A DNA stretch of 64,000 bases, from contig CADCIU010000004.1 in assembly GCA_902801585.1 (NCBI GenBank), positions 124,001 to 188,000 of the forward strand, written 5' to 3'. The notes below the pieces were generated by a model. The model saw only the letters and a program-made list of their open reading frames with translations, was not told the origin of the DNA and made no database searches. Shown in pieces: positions 29,239 through 38,905 of this stretch (position 1 is its first letter; each line of letters starts with the position of its first letter). Source of the DNA: an uncultured Lachnospiraceae bacterium. Lineage in GTDB: Bacteria > Bacillota_A > Clostridia > Lachnospirales > Lachnospiraceae. A program made the position numbers and the translations under genes.

Positions 29239-30378
29239 ATGAACTTTTTTAACGACGAAATTCATCAGGATATGGTGAACATGTACCGTGACTTCGCACA
29301 GGGAGTCTGCGCACCGATCGCAGCTGAGATCGATGAGGAAGAAAAATTCCCTTTTGAGACATTTAAGCAGGCTGCTGAGATGGGTCTCATGGGAATTCCT
29401 TTCCCGGAAGAGTACGGCGGAGCAGGCATGGACGAGCTGTCCTATGCACAGTGCATCGAGGAAGTTTCCAAAGTCTGTGCTTCCACAGGCGTTGGCATTT
29501 CCGCTCATACATCCCTTTGCTGCTGGCCGATCTATAAGTTCGGTACAGAAGAGCAGAAGCAGAAATATCTTCCTTCCCTTCTTTCCGGTGAGAAGCTGGG
29601 CGCTTTCGGTCTGACCGAGCCCAATGCAGGTACAGATGCAGCAGGCCAGAAGACTGTTTTCGAGGATAAGGGCGACTACTATCTGGTCAACGGCTCCAAG
29701 ATCTTCATCACGAATGCAGGCGTTGCAGATGTTTTTGTTATCTTCGGTATGACAGATAAGTCTCTCGGCAACAAGGGCATCACCGCTCTGATCATGGAAA
29801 AGGGCATGGAAGGCTTCAGCGTCGGTTCCCATGAGAAGAAGATGGGTATCCGCGGATCCAACACATGTGAGCTCGTATTCGAGAATGTCAAGGTTCCGAA
29901 GGAGAATCTGCTGGGCGAAGTCAACAAGGGATTCAGAATTGCTATGATGACCCTTGACGGCGGAAGAATCGGTATCGCTGCTCAGGCACTCGGAATTGCT
30001 GAGGGCGCTCTTGATGTCACTGTTGAGTATGTGAAGCAGAGAGTTCAGTTCGGCCGTCCGATCGCTAAGTTCCAGAACACGCAGTTCGAGCTTGCGAAGA
30101 TGAAAGCGAACACCGAGGCAGCAAGACTTCTGGTCTATCAGGCAGCAAATGCTGTGGATCAGGGACTTCCTTACACACTCCTTGCTGCAGAGGCTAAGCT
30201 CGTAGCAGCAGCAAATGCTTCTGACGTTACCCGCAGATGCCTGCAGCTGTTCGGCGGCTACGGCTACACACGTGAGTATCCCATCGAGCGCATGATGAGA
30301 GATGCGAAGATCACTGAGATCTATGAGGGAACCAGTGAAGTCCAGATGATGGTCATCGGCGGCGCTATGCTTCGCTGA
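29239..30378 (+). CDS. bcd: Acyl-CoA dehydrogenase, butyryl-CoA dehydrogenase-like
   Basis: FAD enzyme of 379 residues (normal length for short-chain acyl-CoA dehydrogenases), with GAFGLTEPNAGTDAAG, the FAD-binding INGSKIFITNAG-like VNGSKIFITNAG, RVQFGRPIAKFQ and the catalytic glutamate in EIYEGTSEVQ (Glu at about 363). In butyrate-forming clostridia this enzyme works with EtfAB and ferredoxin, reducing crotonyl-CoA. No etf, crt, hbd or thl gene is adjacent, so substrate is an inference. The strong AAAGGAGG site, its own promoter, terminator and an apparent preference for favoured codons suggest high expression. Confidence 0.9.
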   Translation: MNFFNDEIHQDMVNMYRDFAQGVCAPIAAEIDEEEKFPFETFKQAAEMGLMGIPFPEEYGGAGMDELSYAQCIEEVSKVCASTGVGISAHTSLCCWPIYKFGTEEQKQKYLPSLLSGEKLGAFGLTEPNAGTDAAGQKTVFEDKGDYYLVNGSKIFITNAGVADVFVIFGMTDKSLGNKGITALIMEKGMEGFSVGSHEKKMGIRGSNTCELVFENVKVPKENLLGEVNKGFRIAMMTLDGGRIGIAAQALGIAEGALDVTVEYVKQRVQFGRPIAKFQNTQFELAKMKANTEAARLLVYQAANAVDQGLPYTLLAAEAKLVAAANASDVTRRCLQLFGGYGYTREYPIERMMRDAKITEIYEGTSEVQMMVIGGAMLR

Positions 30379-30423
30379 TCCGTCTGTCTGAATGACGTAA
30401 GAGATCATTGTAAACTGCAGGAG

Positions 30424-30455
30424 AGCCCGGCGCCGGAAAGCGCCGGGCTTTCTTT
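30424..30455 (+). terminator. Intrinsic terminator after bcd
   Basis: AGCCCGGCGC and GCGCCGGGCT form a perfect 10-bp stem around CGGAAA, followed by TTCTTT. Confidence 0.9.
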
Positions 30456-30485
30456 ATCCGCTGCGGATCGGAACGCGGTTTTCAT

Positions 30486-30513
30486 GAGAGAATACTCTGG
30501 AGAGAATGGGATG
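30486..30513 (+). repeat. Weak 14-bp duplication before the CPBP gene
   Basis: GAGAGAATACTCTG (30486-30499) and GAGAGAATGGGATG (30500-30513) share their first eight and last two bases. Confidence 0.35.
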
Positions 30514-30521
30514 GTGCGGCC

Positions 30522-31325
30522 ATGAAACGCAGTCGTTCGGAATCTTTTTTTTATGCCGTAAAACCTTTTTTGATCTATATGATCCTGTTCACAGCGATCC
30601 GTTCTGCGCTGGGCATGCTTGCGGAATCCGCACTTACTGCGGCACCGGACGATCTTGTGCTCCTGTATACGGAGTGGAAGGACGCCGTCGATCTTCTTAC
30701 CTTGAGTGTATCGGCGGTCTGTGCGGTGATCCCGGTGATCCGGGAGGGACGGAGGGATATTCTGATCTTTAGGCACAGGCAGGACCGGTCTTGGATTACA
30801 GGGAGAAGAGACAGCAATATGCTGATCGCGCTTCTTATGATCGGTACGGTCTCCCTTTGTGCGCTGATCAATATCCTCATGATCGGCAGTACCGGATCCG
30901 AAATACCGATGAATCCCGCGTGTGTGCCGCTGGCCGCTGCCGTCTATGGTCTTTTGACTCCGTTTACCGAAGAAGTCGTCTGCAGAGGGGTCATGTGGTA
31001 CCGTCTGCGCTGCGGATTTGCCTCTCTTTGGGCAGCCGTGATCTCATCGGCGCTGTTCGGCGCGTCGCATGGCAATTGGAGGCAGGGTATATACGGCTTT
31101 GTCATGGGAATGGTTTTTTCTTTGGCGTATGAGCTCACAAGGCAGTTTGAAGTGCCGTTCCTGCTTCACTGCACCTGCAATCTCCTGGTTCTGGCCGCCG
31201 TAACGTTCGGATGGACGGATGTCCTGAAAAGTCCGCAGTGGATCCTGTTTTTTGCCGCTGCAGCTGCGGTGTGCTTTGCTTATTGGGCCAAAAGACTGAA
31301 GGAGACGGATTTCAGGTTTTTGTAA
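30522..31325 (+). CDS. CPBP family intramembrane metalloprotease
   Basis: A 267-residue membrane protein with about seven to eight hydrophobic segments. The CAAX protease/bacteriocin-processing family motifs are present: TEEVVCRG (EExxxR type, about residue 150), FGASHGN and the final HCTCN, whose Glu and His residues bind the catalytic metal. Family roles range from prenyl-protein processing to bacteriocin immunity; the role here is unknown. No bacteriocin-like peptide is next to it. The ribosome binding site is weak. Confidence 0.87.
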   Translation: MKRSRSESFFYAVKPFLIYMILFTAIRSALGMLAESALTAAPDDLVLLYTEWKDAVDLLTLSVSAVCAVIPVIREGRRDILIFRHRQDRSWITGRRDSNMLIALLMIGTVSLCALINILMIGSTGSEIPMNPACVPLAAAVYGLLTPFTEEVVCRGVMWYRLRCGFASLWAAVISSALFGASHGNWRQGIYGFVMGMVFSLAYELTRQFEVPFLLHCTCNLLVLAAVTFGWTDVLKSPQWILFFAAAAAVCFAYWAKRLKETDFRFL

Positions 31326-31370
31326 ATAAAGATATGCCTGTAAACTTGAGGTGTGATTTACAAATTCGTC

Positions 31371-31399
31371 TTGCACAGCGATCATGGCCGTGATATAAT
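31371..31399 (+). promoter_or_regulatory. Predicted promoter of rpmE
   Basis: TTGCAC (31371-31376), 17-base spacer ending in TGA, TATAAT (31394-31399): a strong extended -10 promoter. Confidence 0.75.
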
Positions 31400-31449
31400 C
31401 ATAAAGCTGTCTGTGTACAGACGGAAAATACTATCATTATCATCATACA

Positions 31450-31488
31450 GAGCACCGTTACTCCTGCGGCGTCATCGCCCGGGTGCTC
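31450..31488 (+). promoter_or_regulatory. Structured rpmE leader, candidate L31 autoregulatory RNA
   Basis: GAGCACC (31450-31456) pairs with GGTGCTC (31482-31488), enclosing an inner GGCG-TCAT-CGCC hairpin (31468-31479). It lies between the promoter and the AAGGAGG of rpmE. L31 leaders are known in several phyla; membership in one of these classes was not tested. Confidence 0.5.
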
Positions 31489-31506
31489 AGGTAAGGAGGA
31501 ATTATC

Positions 31507-31710
31507 ATGAAAGCATCTATTCAGCCTAAGTATTATCAGGCTACCGTGACCTGCAACTGCGGCAACACATTCGTCACCGGATCCACAAAGCCTGAGATCC
31601 ACGTCGAAGTCTGCTCCAAGTGCCACTCTTTCTACACCGGCACACAGAAGACTGCTGCTGCTAAGGGACGTATCGATAAGTTCAACAAGAAATACGGCTA
31701 CAGCAAGTAA
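31507..31710 (+). CDS. rpmE: 50S ribosomal protein L31
   Basis: A 67-residue large-subunit protein beginning [10 protein letters not shown]. It is the zinc-binding C+ form: CNCG and CSKCH supply the cysteines. AAGGAGG precedes the ATG. It has its own promoter, a structured leader and a terminator immediately after. It opens the rpmE-DUF1385-prmC-prfA order commonly seen in clostridia. Confidence 0.98.
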   Translation: MKASIQPKYYQATVTCNCGNTFVTGSTKPEIHVEVCSKCHSFYTGTQKTAAAKGRIDKFNKKYGYSK

Positions 31711-31731
31711 TAAAATGCGGTTAGAAGAAAG

Positions 31732-31766
31732 ACAAGGCGGATCCGTTCTGCCTTGTTTTCTTTTTG
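31732..31766 (+). terminator. Intrinsic terminator after rpmE
   Basis: ACAAGGCGG pairs with CTGCCTTGT, followed by TTTCTTTTTG. It lies inside the longest possible reading frame of the next gene, which supports the TTG start at 31784. Some read-through to the next genes is likely since no new promoter is obvious. Confidence 0.75.
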
Positions 31767-31783
31767 TAATCAGGAGGAATGAA

Positions 31784-32728
31784 TTGAGTGAAGAAGTAAT
31801 CAGATCAAAGCAGCAGTGCTCCGGCATAGGAGGGCAGGCGGTCTTAGAAGGCGTCATGATGAAGAACAAGGACGACTACGCCGTTGCCGTAAGGAAGGAA
31901 GACGGCACTATTGTGATCAAAAAGGAGAAGTACAAGGGGATCCTGTCCGATACACCCGTGCGCAGCATCCCGATCATTCGCGGCTTTTTTGTCCTGGTCG
32001 ATTCCCTTGTGCTCGGACTCAGAGTCACAGATTATTCAGCGTCTATGTATGACCCCGAAGAGACCCCGGATCCCGAATCGCCCAAGGAGAAGCTGATCAC
32101 CGGCCTTGTCCTTGCAGGGTCCGCAGTGATCGCGGCAGCACTTTTTATCCTGCTCCCTTACGGCATTGCTTCTTTTTTGAGCACACGTCTTGACCATCCG
32201 GGCATGCTCGTATGGATCGAGGGCATTCTGCGTCTTACGATCTTTTTGATCTATATCCGCGCCATCACGGCGATGAAGGATATACGGAGACTGTATCAGT
32301 ACCACGGTGCTGAGCACAAGTGTATCAACTGCCTGGAGAGCGGACTGCCTCTGAATGTGGAAAATGTCAGAAAGAGTACCAGGCTGCACAAGCGCTGCGG
32401 CAGCAGTTTTACGATGTTTGTCATGCTGGTCAGCATCATCATGTTCTTTTTTATCCGCACCGACAGCCATGTGATGCGGATCTTACTCAGGATCCTTTTG
32501 ATTCCTGTGATTTCCGGGGTCTCCTACGAGATCATCCGGCTCGCCGGCACTTCGAACAACCCGGTGGTCAATCTCATTTCCAAACCGGGACTGTGGATGC
32601 AGCTGATGACGACAGGGGAACCGGACGACGAGATGATCAAGGTCGGAATGGCATCTGTGGATGCGGTATTCGATTGGAAGAACTATCTTGTACAGGAATT
32701 CGGATATACTGCCGAGAGTCTTGAGTAA
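31784..32728 (+). CDS. DUF1385 family membrane protein (YqhQ-like)
   Basis: A 314-residue protein with N-terminal GIGGQAVLEGVMMKNKDDYAVAV, the family hallmark, several hydrophobic segments (LITGLVLAGSAVIAAALFIL, the 130s, and FVMLVSIIMFFF), and the signature YHGAEHKCINCLESG followed by HKRCGSSF. His/Cys spacing suggests a metal or redox site. The molecular role is not known. Start is TTG at 31784 with AGGAGG six bases upstream. Gene order with rpmE, prmC and prfA is conserved in clostridia, which hints at a link to translation or growth. Confidence 0.9.
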   Translation: MSEEVIRSKQQCSGIGGQAVLEGVMMKNKDDYAVAVRKEDGTIVIKKEKYKGILSDTPVRSIPIIRGFFVLVDSLVLGLRVTDYSASMYDPEETPDPESPKEKLITGLVLAGSAVIAAALFILLPYGIASFLSTRLDHPGMLVWIEGILRLTIFLIYIRAITAMKDIRRLYQYHGAEHKCINCLESGLPLNVENVRKSTRLHKRCGSSFTMFVMLVSIIMFFFIRTDSHVMRILLRILLIPVISGVSYEIIRLAGTSNNPVVNLISKPGLWMQLMTTGEPDDEMIKVGMASVDAVFDWKNYLVQEFGYTAESLE

Positions 32729-32746
32729 CAAAAGCGGAGGGATCCG

Positions 32747-33631
32747 ATGGATTTGGAAAATCTTGTGGCGGATATGCCTTACAGGGCGCTGTATGAAGAG
32801 GGGACCCGGATCCTGATGGGTGATCCGGACGCTTTCAGGGAGGCTTCGCTCGATGCGAGGCTCCTTCTTGAATATGTCTGCGAAAGCGGTATCAATACAC
32901 TGCTCATGGAGCCGGACCGGCCGGTTTCCGCAGAAGAGGCCGGGAAGTACAAAGAACTCATCATGCGCAGGAAAAACAGAGAACCCCTTGCCTATATTGT
33001 CGGAAACACAGACTTTATGGGTCTGACTTTTGAAGTGAACCGCGACGTGCTGATTCCCGAACAGGATACGGAAAATCTTGTCGAGGAGATCATGAAGGAT
33101 GTCTGCAGCGGAGACAGGATCCTTGATCTTTGTACCGGGAGCGGCTGTATTCTTCTGAGTCTTTTGCACTACTCCCGGGATACGAGCGGAATCGGAACGG
33201 ATCTGTCACCGAAAGCGCTGCGAACTGCCGAGAGGAACGCGCAGAAGCTGGGCCTTTCCGGGAGAGCCGAGTGGAGGCAGGGAGATCTCTTCGACGCATT
33301 GGGACCGCAGCTGCCGTTTGACGTGATCGTCTCCAATCCCCCCTATATCCGGTCGGATGTCATCCGGGAGCTTGCCCCCGAGGTGAAGGATCATGAACCT
33401 CTCATGGCACTGGACGGCGGGGAAGACGGACTCTCGTTCTACAAAAAGATCGTGCCGGGAGCAGTTTCCCGTCTTGTGACGGGCGGCATTCTGTATCTGG
33501 AGATCGGCTACGATCAGGGAAAAGCAGTAGCTGACCTCATGAAAGAAGCCGGATACTACGACGTACGGGTCATTAAAGATTACGGCGGGAACGACCGCAT
33601 TGTCAGGGGGATCCGGAGCGTTCATCAGTAA
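32747..33631 (+). CDS. prmC: Peptide chain release factor N5-glutamine methyltransferase
   Basis: Methylates the Gln of the GGQ loop in release factors using SAM. The 294-residue protein has an N-terminal helical domain, the SAM motif [15 protein letters not shown] and the catalytic NPPY in [12 protein letters not shown] (Asn about 197). GGAGGG precedes the ATG. Its substrate RF1 is encoded directly downstream (prfA starts 16 bases after the stop), a common pairing. Confidence 0.96.
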   Translation: MDLENLVADMPYRALYEEGTRILMGDPDAFREASLDARLLLEYVCESGINTLLMEPDRPVSAEEAGKYKELIMRRKNREPLAYIVGNTDFMGLTFEVNRDVLIPEQDTENLVEEIMKDVCSGDRILDLCTGSGCILLSLLHYSRDTSGIGTDLSPKALRTAERNAQKLGLSGRAEWRQGDLFDALGPQLPFDVIVSNPPYIRSDVIRELAPEVKDHEPLMALDGGEDGLSFYKKIVPGAVSRLVTGGILYLEIGYDQGKAVADLMKEAGYYDVRVIKDYGGNDRIVRGIRSVHQ

Positions 33632-33647
33632 TAATACGGAGATGTAT

Positions 33648-34727
33648 ATGTTTGACAAGCTTGACAGCGTGATGCTGCATTATGAAGATATCCAGCGGGA
33701 ATTGGCAAGTCCCGACATTGCCTCGAATCAGTCGAGGTTCAGGAAACTGATGAAAGAACAGAGCGACCTCGCTCCCATTGTCGAGGCATACGGTGCCTAC
33801 AGAGACTGCCGCCGCTCGGCAGAGGAATCCCTGCAGATGCTGGAAGAGGAGAGCGATGAGGAGATGAGGGAGCTCGCCAAAGAAGAACTCGCCATCTCAA
33901 AGAAGAGGGAAGAGGAACTGGAAGAAAAGATCCGCATCCTTCTGATCCCCAAGGATCCCAACGATGATAAGAACGTCATTGTGGAGATCCGTGCCGGTGC
34001 AGGCGGCGATGAAGCCGCGCTGTTCGCGGCCGAGATCTATAGAATGTATGTTCACTATGCGGAGGGGCGCGGCTGGCGGTCGGAGCTTCTGGAGTATGAG
34101 GAGATCGGGATCGGCGGCATGAAGTCCGTCAGCTTTATGATCAAGGGGCAGGGCGCATACTCCCGCATGAAATATGAGAGCGGAGTGCACAGAGTGCAGC
34201 GCGTTCCCGCCACAGAATCAGGCGGAAGGATCCATACCTCGACGGTCACTGTAGCGGTGATGCCCGAGGCCGATGAGGACATCGTCATTGACATTCCGGA
34301 GAAAGATGTCCGGATCGATGTCATGCGCGCTTCCGGCAACGGCGGACAGTGCGTCAACACCACAGACTCTGCCGTGAGACTGACGCATTATCCCACCGGA
34401 ATCGTGATCTACAGCCAGACGGAGAAATCCCAGCTGCAGAATAAAGCAAAAGCCTGGGCGCTTCTGCGCTCCAAGCTCTATGATCTCGAGATGCAGAAAA
34501 GGCATGACGAGGAGGCGGACCTGCGCAGAAGCCAGATCGGTACAGGCGACCGCTCGGAAAAGATCCGCACTTACAACTTCCCGCAGGGACGTGTGACAGA
34601 CCACAGGATCAAGCTCACTCTTTACAGGATCGACTCGATCTTAAACGGCGACCTGGACGAGATCCTGGACAGTCTGACAGCGGCCGACCAGGCTGCGAAA
34701 CTGCTCAAAATGAACGAGTCGCTTTGA
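33648..34727 (+). CDS. prfA: Peptide chain release factor 1
   Basis: Terminates translation at UAG and UAA. The 359-residue protein has the N-terminal coiled-coil, the [11 protein letters not shown] motif and the catalytic loop [19 protein letters not shown]; the Gln (about 234) is the PrmC target. The ATG at 33648 has ACGGAG six bases upstream; the ATG at 33642 abuts that site and 33600 overlaps prmC. A GTCGCT-TTG-AGCGAC hairpin covers the stop codon. Confidence 0.97.
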   Translation: MFDKLDSVMLHYEDIQRELASPDIASNQSRFRKLMKEQSDLAPIVEAYGAYRDCRRSAEESLQMLEEESDEEMRELAKEELAISKKREEELEEKIRILLIPKDPNDDKNVIVEIRAGAGGDEAALFAAEIYRMYVHYAEGRGWRSELLEYEEIGIGGMKSVSFMIKGQGAYSRMKYESGVHRVQRVPATESGGRIHTSTVTVAVMPEADEDIVIDIPEKDVRIDVMRASGNGGQCVNTTDSAVRLTHYPTGIVIYSQTEKSQLQNKAKAWALLRSKLYDLEMQKRHDEEADLRRSQIGTGDRSEKIRTYNFPQGRVTDHRIKLTLYRIDSILNGDLDEILDSLTAADQAAKLLKMNESL

Positions 34728-34735
34728 GCGACAAA

Positions 34736-34766
34736 TTGTCAATCTCTCATCAAATAGTGGTATAAT
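34736..34766 (+). promoter_or_regulatory. Predicted promoter of ppx-ppk
   Basis: TTGTCA (34736-34741), 19-base spacer ending in TGG, TATAAT (34761-34766). An AGGTCCG/CGGACCT hairpin (34773-34803) lies in the leader. Confidence 0.5.
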
Positions 34767-34849
34767 GCTTACAGGTCCGTGTTCACGATAATTTGTCGGA
34801 CCTTAAGGCAAATCAATCATCAGTATGGCAATTGTGAGGGTGATGAACC

Positions 34850-36421
34850 ATGGCAGTGCATCTATTCGGCGCGATCGATGTGGGCAGTTATATGTGCGAG
34901 ATGAAGATCTTCGAACTGTCCAAAAAGAACGGGATCAGGCAGATCGATAACATTCGTCACATGATCGATATCGGGACGGATACATATCACACGGGAAAGA
35001 TCTCCAGAGTCCATCTTGCAGAGCTCAAAAGGATCCTTTCCGAGGCGGCTGCGATCATGAAGAACTACGGCATAGAGTCCTATATGGCTTACGGGACCAG
35101 TGCTTTCAGGGAAATGAAGAATGCTTCTGTCGTTCTCTCTCAGCTGGAGCAGGAGACGGGGATCCGGATCGAGATCCTTGAGAATACCGAACAGCGCTTT
35201 ATGGATTACAAATCACTGGCGTCGACGGGCAATGTTTTCAACCGTATTTTGGAACAGTCCACAGCCATCGTCGACATCGGAGGAGGAAGCGTCCAGATCT
35301 CCCTCTTTGAGAAAGATAAGCTGAGTGCGACGCAGAATCTGCGCGCCGGTGTCCTCAGGATCCATGAACAGCTGATGAGAGTCGGCGCCAGGTCTGTACA
35401 AAATGAATCCCTCATCGAAGAGATCGTAAATACGCAGCTGAACGTCTTTAAGAAGCTCTATCTCAAGGACAGGGATATCGGCCAGATCGTCGTCATCGAT
35501 GACTATCTCTCCGATGCGACCAGAAATGCGAGCCATTTCGCGCAGGCCGGCCGCATGATCCCCGGTCCCATGGGACAGGCCGAGTTCATCGATCAGGCAT
35601 CGCTGAGCGCCTTTATTGACGGACTCAGGGAGCGCAGCCCCATGGAGCTCTCCTCAAAGCTCGGTATATCGGATGACAAAATACCGCTTCTTCAGATTTC
35701 CTCTATTATTACAAAATGTATCGCAAAGACCATGAAAGCCGATCTGATCTGGATCCCCGGCGTGACGCTCTGTGACGGAATCGTCTACGATTATGCCGTG
35801 AGCAGGCGGTATATCAAACCGGCGCATGATTTTGACGAAGATATCCTCACATGCGCACTTCAGACTTCCAAGCGCTACAAGGGGAGCGAGGAGCGGGCAA
35901 AGACACTGGAGCTGATCGCTCTGCAGATTTTTGACTGCATCAAAAGGATCCACGGAATGGGAAGCCGGGAACGGCTTCTGCTGAGACTGTGCGCAATTCT
36001 GCATGACTGTGGCAAATATATCAGCATGCAGAACCTTTCCGACTGCTCTTACAATATCATCATGTCCACAGAGATCATAGGACTGACCGGTAGAGAGCGG
36101 GAGATCGTCGCCAATGTAGTCCGGTTCAATCACAGCCCCTTCGAATACTATGAGGAGCGCAGGCCGAACACGAGGCTCTCAGCCAAAGATTATATGATCG
36201 TCACAAAGCTTACGGCGATCCTGAGGCTGGCCAATGGACTTGACCGATCTCACAAAAAGAAGTTTACGGATGTACGTATTAGGTGCAGAGGGAAACAGCT
36301 TCAGATCATTGTCAGTACCAAGAAGGATATCACTTTGGAGAAAGGCCTGTTTGCGAATCGTGCGGATTTCTTCGAAGAAGTATTCAGTGTGAGGCCGCTG
36401 ATCAGACAGAAAGAGTTTTAG
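34850..36421 (+). CDS. ppx: Exopolyphosphatase, Ppx/GppA family with HD domain
   Basis: Actin-fold phosphatase that removes terminal phosphates from polyphosphate (or pppGpp). The 523-residue protein begins with the phosphate-1 loop AIDVGSYMCEMKI, continues with AYGTSAFREMKNA and IVDIGGGSVQISL, and has a C-terminal HD-type segment (CAILHDCGKYISMQN, then VRFNHSPFEY). The length fits the long two-domain form. It precedes ppk by one repeat-filled spacer, forming a polyphosphate make-and-degrade pair. Polyphosphate versus pppGpp specificity is not readable. Confidence 0.93.
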   Translation: MAVHLFGAIDVGSYMCEMKIFELSKKNGIRQIDNIRHMIDIGTDTYHTGKISRVHLAELKRILSEAAAIMKNYGIESYMAYGTSAFREMKNASVVLSQLEQETGIRIEILENTEQRFMDYKSLASTGNVFNRILEQSTAIVDIGGGSVQISLFEKDKLSATQNLRAGVLRIHEQLMRVGARSVQNESLIEEIVNTQLNVFKKLYLKDRDIGQIVVIDDYLSDATRNASHFAQAGRMIPGPMGQAEFIDQASLSAFIDGLRERSPMELSSKLGISDDKIPLLQISSIITKCIAKTMKADLIWIPGVTLCDGIVYDYAVSRRYIKPAHDFDEDILTCALQTSKRYKGSEERAKTLELIALQIFDCIKRIHGMGSRERLLLRLCAILHDCGKYISMQNLSDCSYNIIMSTEIIGLTGREREIVANVVRFNHSPFEYYEERRPNTRLSAKDYMIVTKLTAILRLANGLDRSHKKKFTDVRIRCRGKQLQIIVSTKKDITLEKGLFANRADFFEEVFSVRPLIRQKEF

Positions 36422-36461
36422 GTCAGGGATTCGAGGTCAGGGATTCGAGGTCAGGGATTTA
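36421..36461 (+). repeat. 14-bp triplicate between ppx and ppk
   Basis: GGTCAGGGATTCGA occurs twice identically (36421-36434, 36435-36448) and a third time as GGTCAGGGATTTA (36449-36461). The first copy begins at the last base of the ppx stop codon. Confidence 0.85.
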
Positions 36462-36475
36462 AATAAGGAGAGGAT

Positions 36476-38674
36476 ATGGCAGCAGAGATTATAAATTTCA
36501 GGAACCCGCAGTATTACATCAACCGGGAACTGAGCTGGATCGAATTTGACAGGCGTTGCCTGAGTGAAGCGAGAAACAAAGAGAATCCTCTTTTTGAGCG
36601 CCTCAAGTTCCTGAGCATCACCGCATCCAACCTGGATGAGTTCTTCATGGTGAGAGTTGCTTCCCTGCAGGATATGGTGCAGGCAGGCTATAAGAAAAAG
36701 GATATTGCCGGAATGACCGCTCAGGAACAGCTCACCGCGGTCCTTGCAGCTACGCATACATTCATGCAGCAGCAGTACTGGACGCTCAACAGGCAGATCA
36801 TCCCTTCACTGGAGGAGCAGGGGCTCTTCATGATCAGGGATCTGGATACTCTGAGCAAAACAGAGACCCGCTTTTTGGAGGACTATTTCAGCAGCGATGT
36901 CTTTCCGGTCCTGACGCCCATGGCTGTAGACAGTTCAAGACCGTTTCCGCTCATCCGCAACAAGAGTCTCAATATCGGTGCGCTCCTCACAAGAAAGGAG
37001 AGCAGTACGCCGGGCATCCTGAATCCCTCCAAGAAGAAAAAGTCATCAAAAGCCGGAAAAGAGAAGATGGAGTTCGCTACAGTGCAGGTTCCCGGCGTCC
37101 TACCGAGGATCCTCTTTCTTCCCAGAAAAGAAGGTGAACCGAGAAGACTGGTTCTCCTTGAGGATCTGATCCGCAAATATCTGCCCAAACTGTTCGTCAA
37201 TTATGAGGTCAAGTGCACCTGCCCTTACAGGATCATGAGAAGCGCAGATCTCGATATTGCGGAAGATGAAGCCGAAGATCTTCTGGAAGAGATCAAGAAA
37301 CAGCTCAAAAAGAGACAGAGAGGCGATGCCATCCGCCTGGAGGTGGAGAAGGGGATCGATGAGCAGCTGCTGAAGCTCCTGATGAGTGAGCTCTCTCTCG
37401 AAAAGGACTTTGTCTATGAGATCGACGGCCCTATTGACCTCACGTATCTTATGAAAGCGTACGGTATCGAAGGATTTGATGAACTAAGGGAACACCGCTA
37501 TGCGAAACCGCAGCTGATCCCTGCTCTTTTACCGGATTGTGATATTTTCGAGCAGATCCGCAAGGGCGATATATTCATGCATCACCCGTATCAGACGTTT
37601 GACCCTGTAGTGAAATTTGTGTCTGCAGCTGCCGCTGACCCGGATGTCCTGGCCATTAAACAGACACTTTACCGTGTGAGCGGCAATTCACCGATCGTCG
37701 CGGCACTGGCGCAGGCCGCCGAAAACGGCAAGCAGGTGACGGTCCTCGTGGAACTCAAGGCGCGGTTTGACGAGGAAAACAACATTGTCTGGGCAAAAGC
37801 GCTTGAAAAAGCAGGGTGTCATGTGATCTACGGACTCCAGAATCTCAAGACCCACAGCAAGATCACGCTCGTGGTCAGAAAAGAAGAGGACGGGATCCGC
37901 CGGTATGTCCATCTGGGGACAGGAAACTACAATGATTCCACAGCAAAGCTTTACACCGACGTGGGACTCATGACCTGCAGCGACCCGATCGGCGCTGACG
38001 CGACGGCTGTTTTTAATATGCTGTCCGGCTATTCCGAGCCCCGCTTCTGGAATAAGCTCAGCCTCGCACCGCTCTGGCTCAAAGACAGGTTCCTGTACCT
38101 GATCGGCAGAGAGCAGCAGCATGCGCAGAACGGGGAGACAGCTCATATCATTGCCAAGATGAACTCCCTCTGTGATCCGGATATCATCGAGGCACTGTAC
38201 AAAGCGAGTGCGGCCGGTGTTGAGATCGAACTGATCGTGAGAGGTATATGCTGCCTGCGGACGGGGATCCCGGGTGTGAGCGAGAACATCACGGTCCGCT
38301 CCATCGTCGGCAATTTCCTTGAACACAGCAGGATCTACTATTTCGAGAACGGCGGAACGCCCGAGATCTTCGCAGCGAGCGCTGACTGGATGCCGAGGAA
38401 CCTGGACCGCCGTGTAGAGATCATGTTCCCTTTGGAAGACAGTTCGATCAAAGACAAAGCGCTCCATATTCTGAATGTGGAACTGGAGGATACCGTCAAA
38501 GCACACATCATGCGCTCAGACGGCACCTACGACCGCGTCGACAGAAGAGGGAAAGAGCTGGTCAATTCCCAGCTGATCTTCTGCGGGGAGGCGGTCCGTG
38601 AGGCGCAGGCAGTGCTTGTCGGCAGGGATAACCGCATATTTATCCCCAAAGAGCCGGTCAAGACCGAAGACTGA
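36476..38674 (+). CDS. ppk1: Polyphosphate kinase 1
   Basis: Polymerises ATP gamma-phosphate into polyphosphate at the membrane-cytosol interface. The 732-residue protein has the N-terminal YINRELSWIEFDRRCL, a helical CHAD-like domain, and two PLD-like domains; the essential histidines of LKTHSKITLV and YVHLGTGNYND are present. Length is slightly above the usual 690 because of a Lys-rich insert (NPSKKKKSSKAGKEK, about residues 182-197). AAGGAG precedes the ATG. Confidence 0.97.
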   Translation: MAAEIINFRNPQYYINRELSWIEFDRRCLSEARNKENPLFERLKFLSITASNLDEFFMVRVASLQDMVQAGYKKKDIAGMTAQEQLTAVLAATHTFMQQQYWTLNRQIIPSLEEQGLFMIRDLDTLSKTETRFLEDYFSSDVFPVLTPMAVDSSRPFPLIRNKSLNIGALLTRKESSTPGILNPSKKKKSSKAGKEKMEFATVQVPGVLPRILFLPRKEGEPRRLVLLEDLIRKYLPKLFVNYEVKCTCPYRIMRSADLDIAEDEAEDLLEEIKKQLKKRQRGDAIRLEVEKGIDEQLLKLLMSELSLEKDFVYEIDGPIDLTYLMKAYGIEGFDELREHRYAKPQLIPALLPDCDIFEQIRKGDIFMHHPYQTFDPVVKFVSAAAADPDVLAIKQTLYRVSGNSPIVAALAQAAENGKQVTVLVELKARFDEENNIVWAKALEKAGCHVIYGLQNLKTHSKITLVVRKEEDGIRRYVHLGTGNYNDSTAKLYTDVGLMTCSDPIGADATAVFNMLSGYSEPRFWNKLSLAPLWLKDRFLYLIGREQQHAQNGETAHIIAKMNSLCDPDIIEALYKASAAGVEIELIVRGICCLRTGIPGVSENITVRSIVGNFLEHSRIYYFENGGTPEIFAASADWMPRNLDRRVEIMFPLEDSSIKDKALHILNVELEDTVKAHIMRSDGTYDRVDRRGKELVNSQLIFCGEAVREAQAVLVGRDNRIFIPKEPVKTED

Positions 38675-38689
38675 CGGCAAGAGGGGATC

Positions 38690-38749
38690 CGGAGCCTGTT
38701 TGTTCGGAATCTGTTTATTCAGGATCGGTTTATTCAGAACCTGTTTATT
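38690..38749 (+). repeat. Four-copy 15-bp tandem array after ppk
   Basis: CGGAGCCTGTTTGTT, CGGAATCTGTTTATT, CAGGATCGGTTTATT and CAGAACCTGTTTATT follow one another without gaps. The 3' half (GTTTATT) is the most conserved. Confidence 0.85.
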
Positions 38750-38780
38750 TAAACAGTATCGACAATTATTCAGTTTTTGG

Positions 38781-38809
38781 TTCTTATTTCATGCTCTTTA
38801 TGGTATTCT
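38781..38809 (+). promoter_or_regulatory. Possible promoter for the beta-propeller gene
   Basis: TTCTTA (38781-38786), 17-base spacer ending in TGG, TATTCT (38804-38809). A TACCGG/CCGGTA hairpin (38855-38886) lies in the leader just before the start. The rest of the 231-base spacer holds only the tandem array. Confidence 0.35.
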
Positions 38810-38905
38810 GAATTATATATGGGCACCATTTAAACCACGCACGGCAAAGTGCTGTACCGGACCCGGCGCCGAGGACCGGCCCGGTAAAAAGGAAGGGGCG
38901 CAGTT

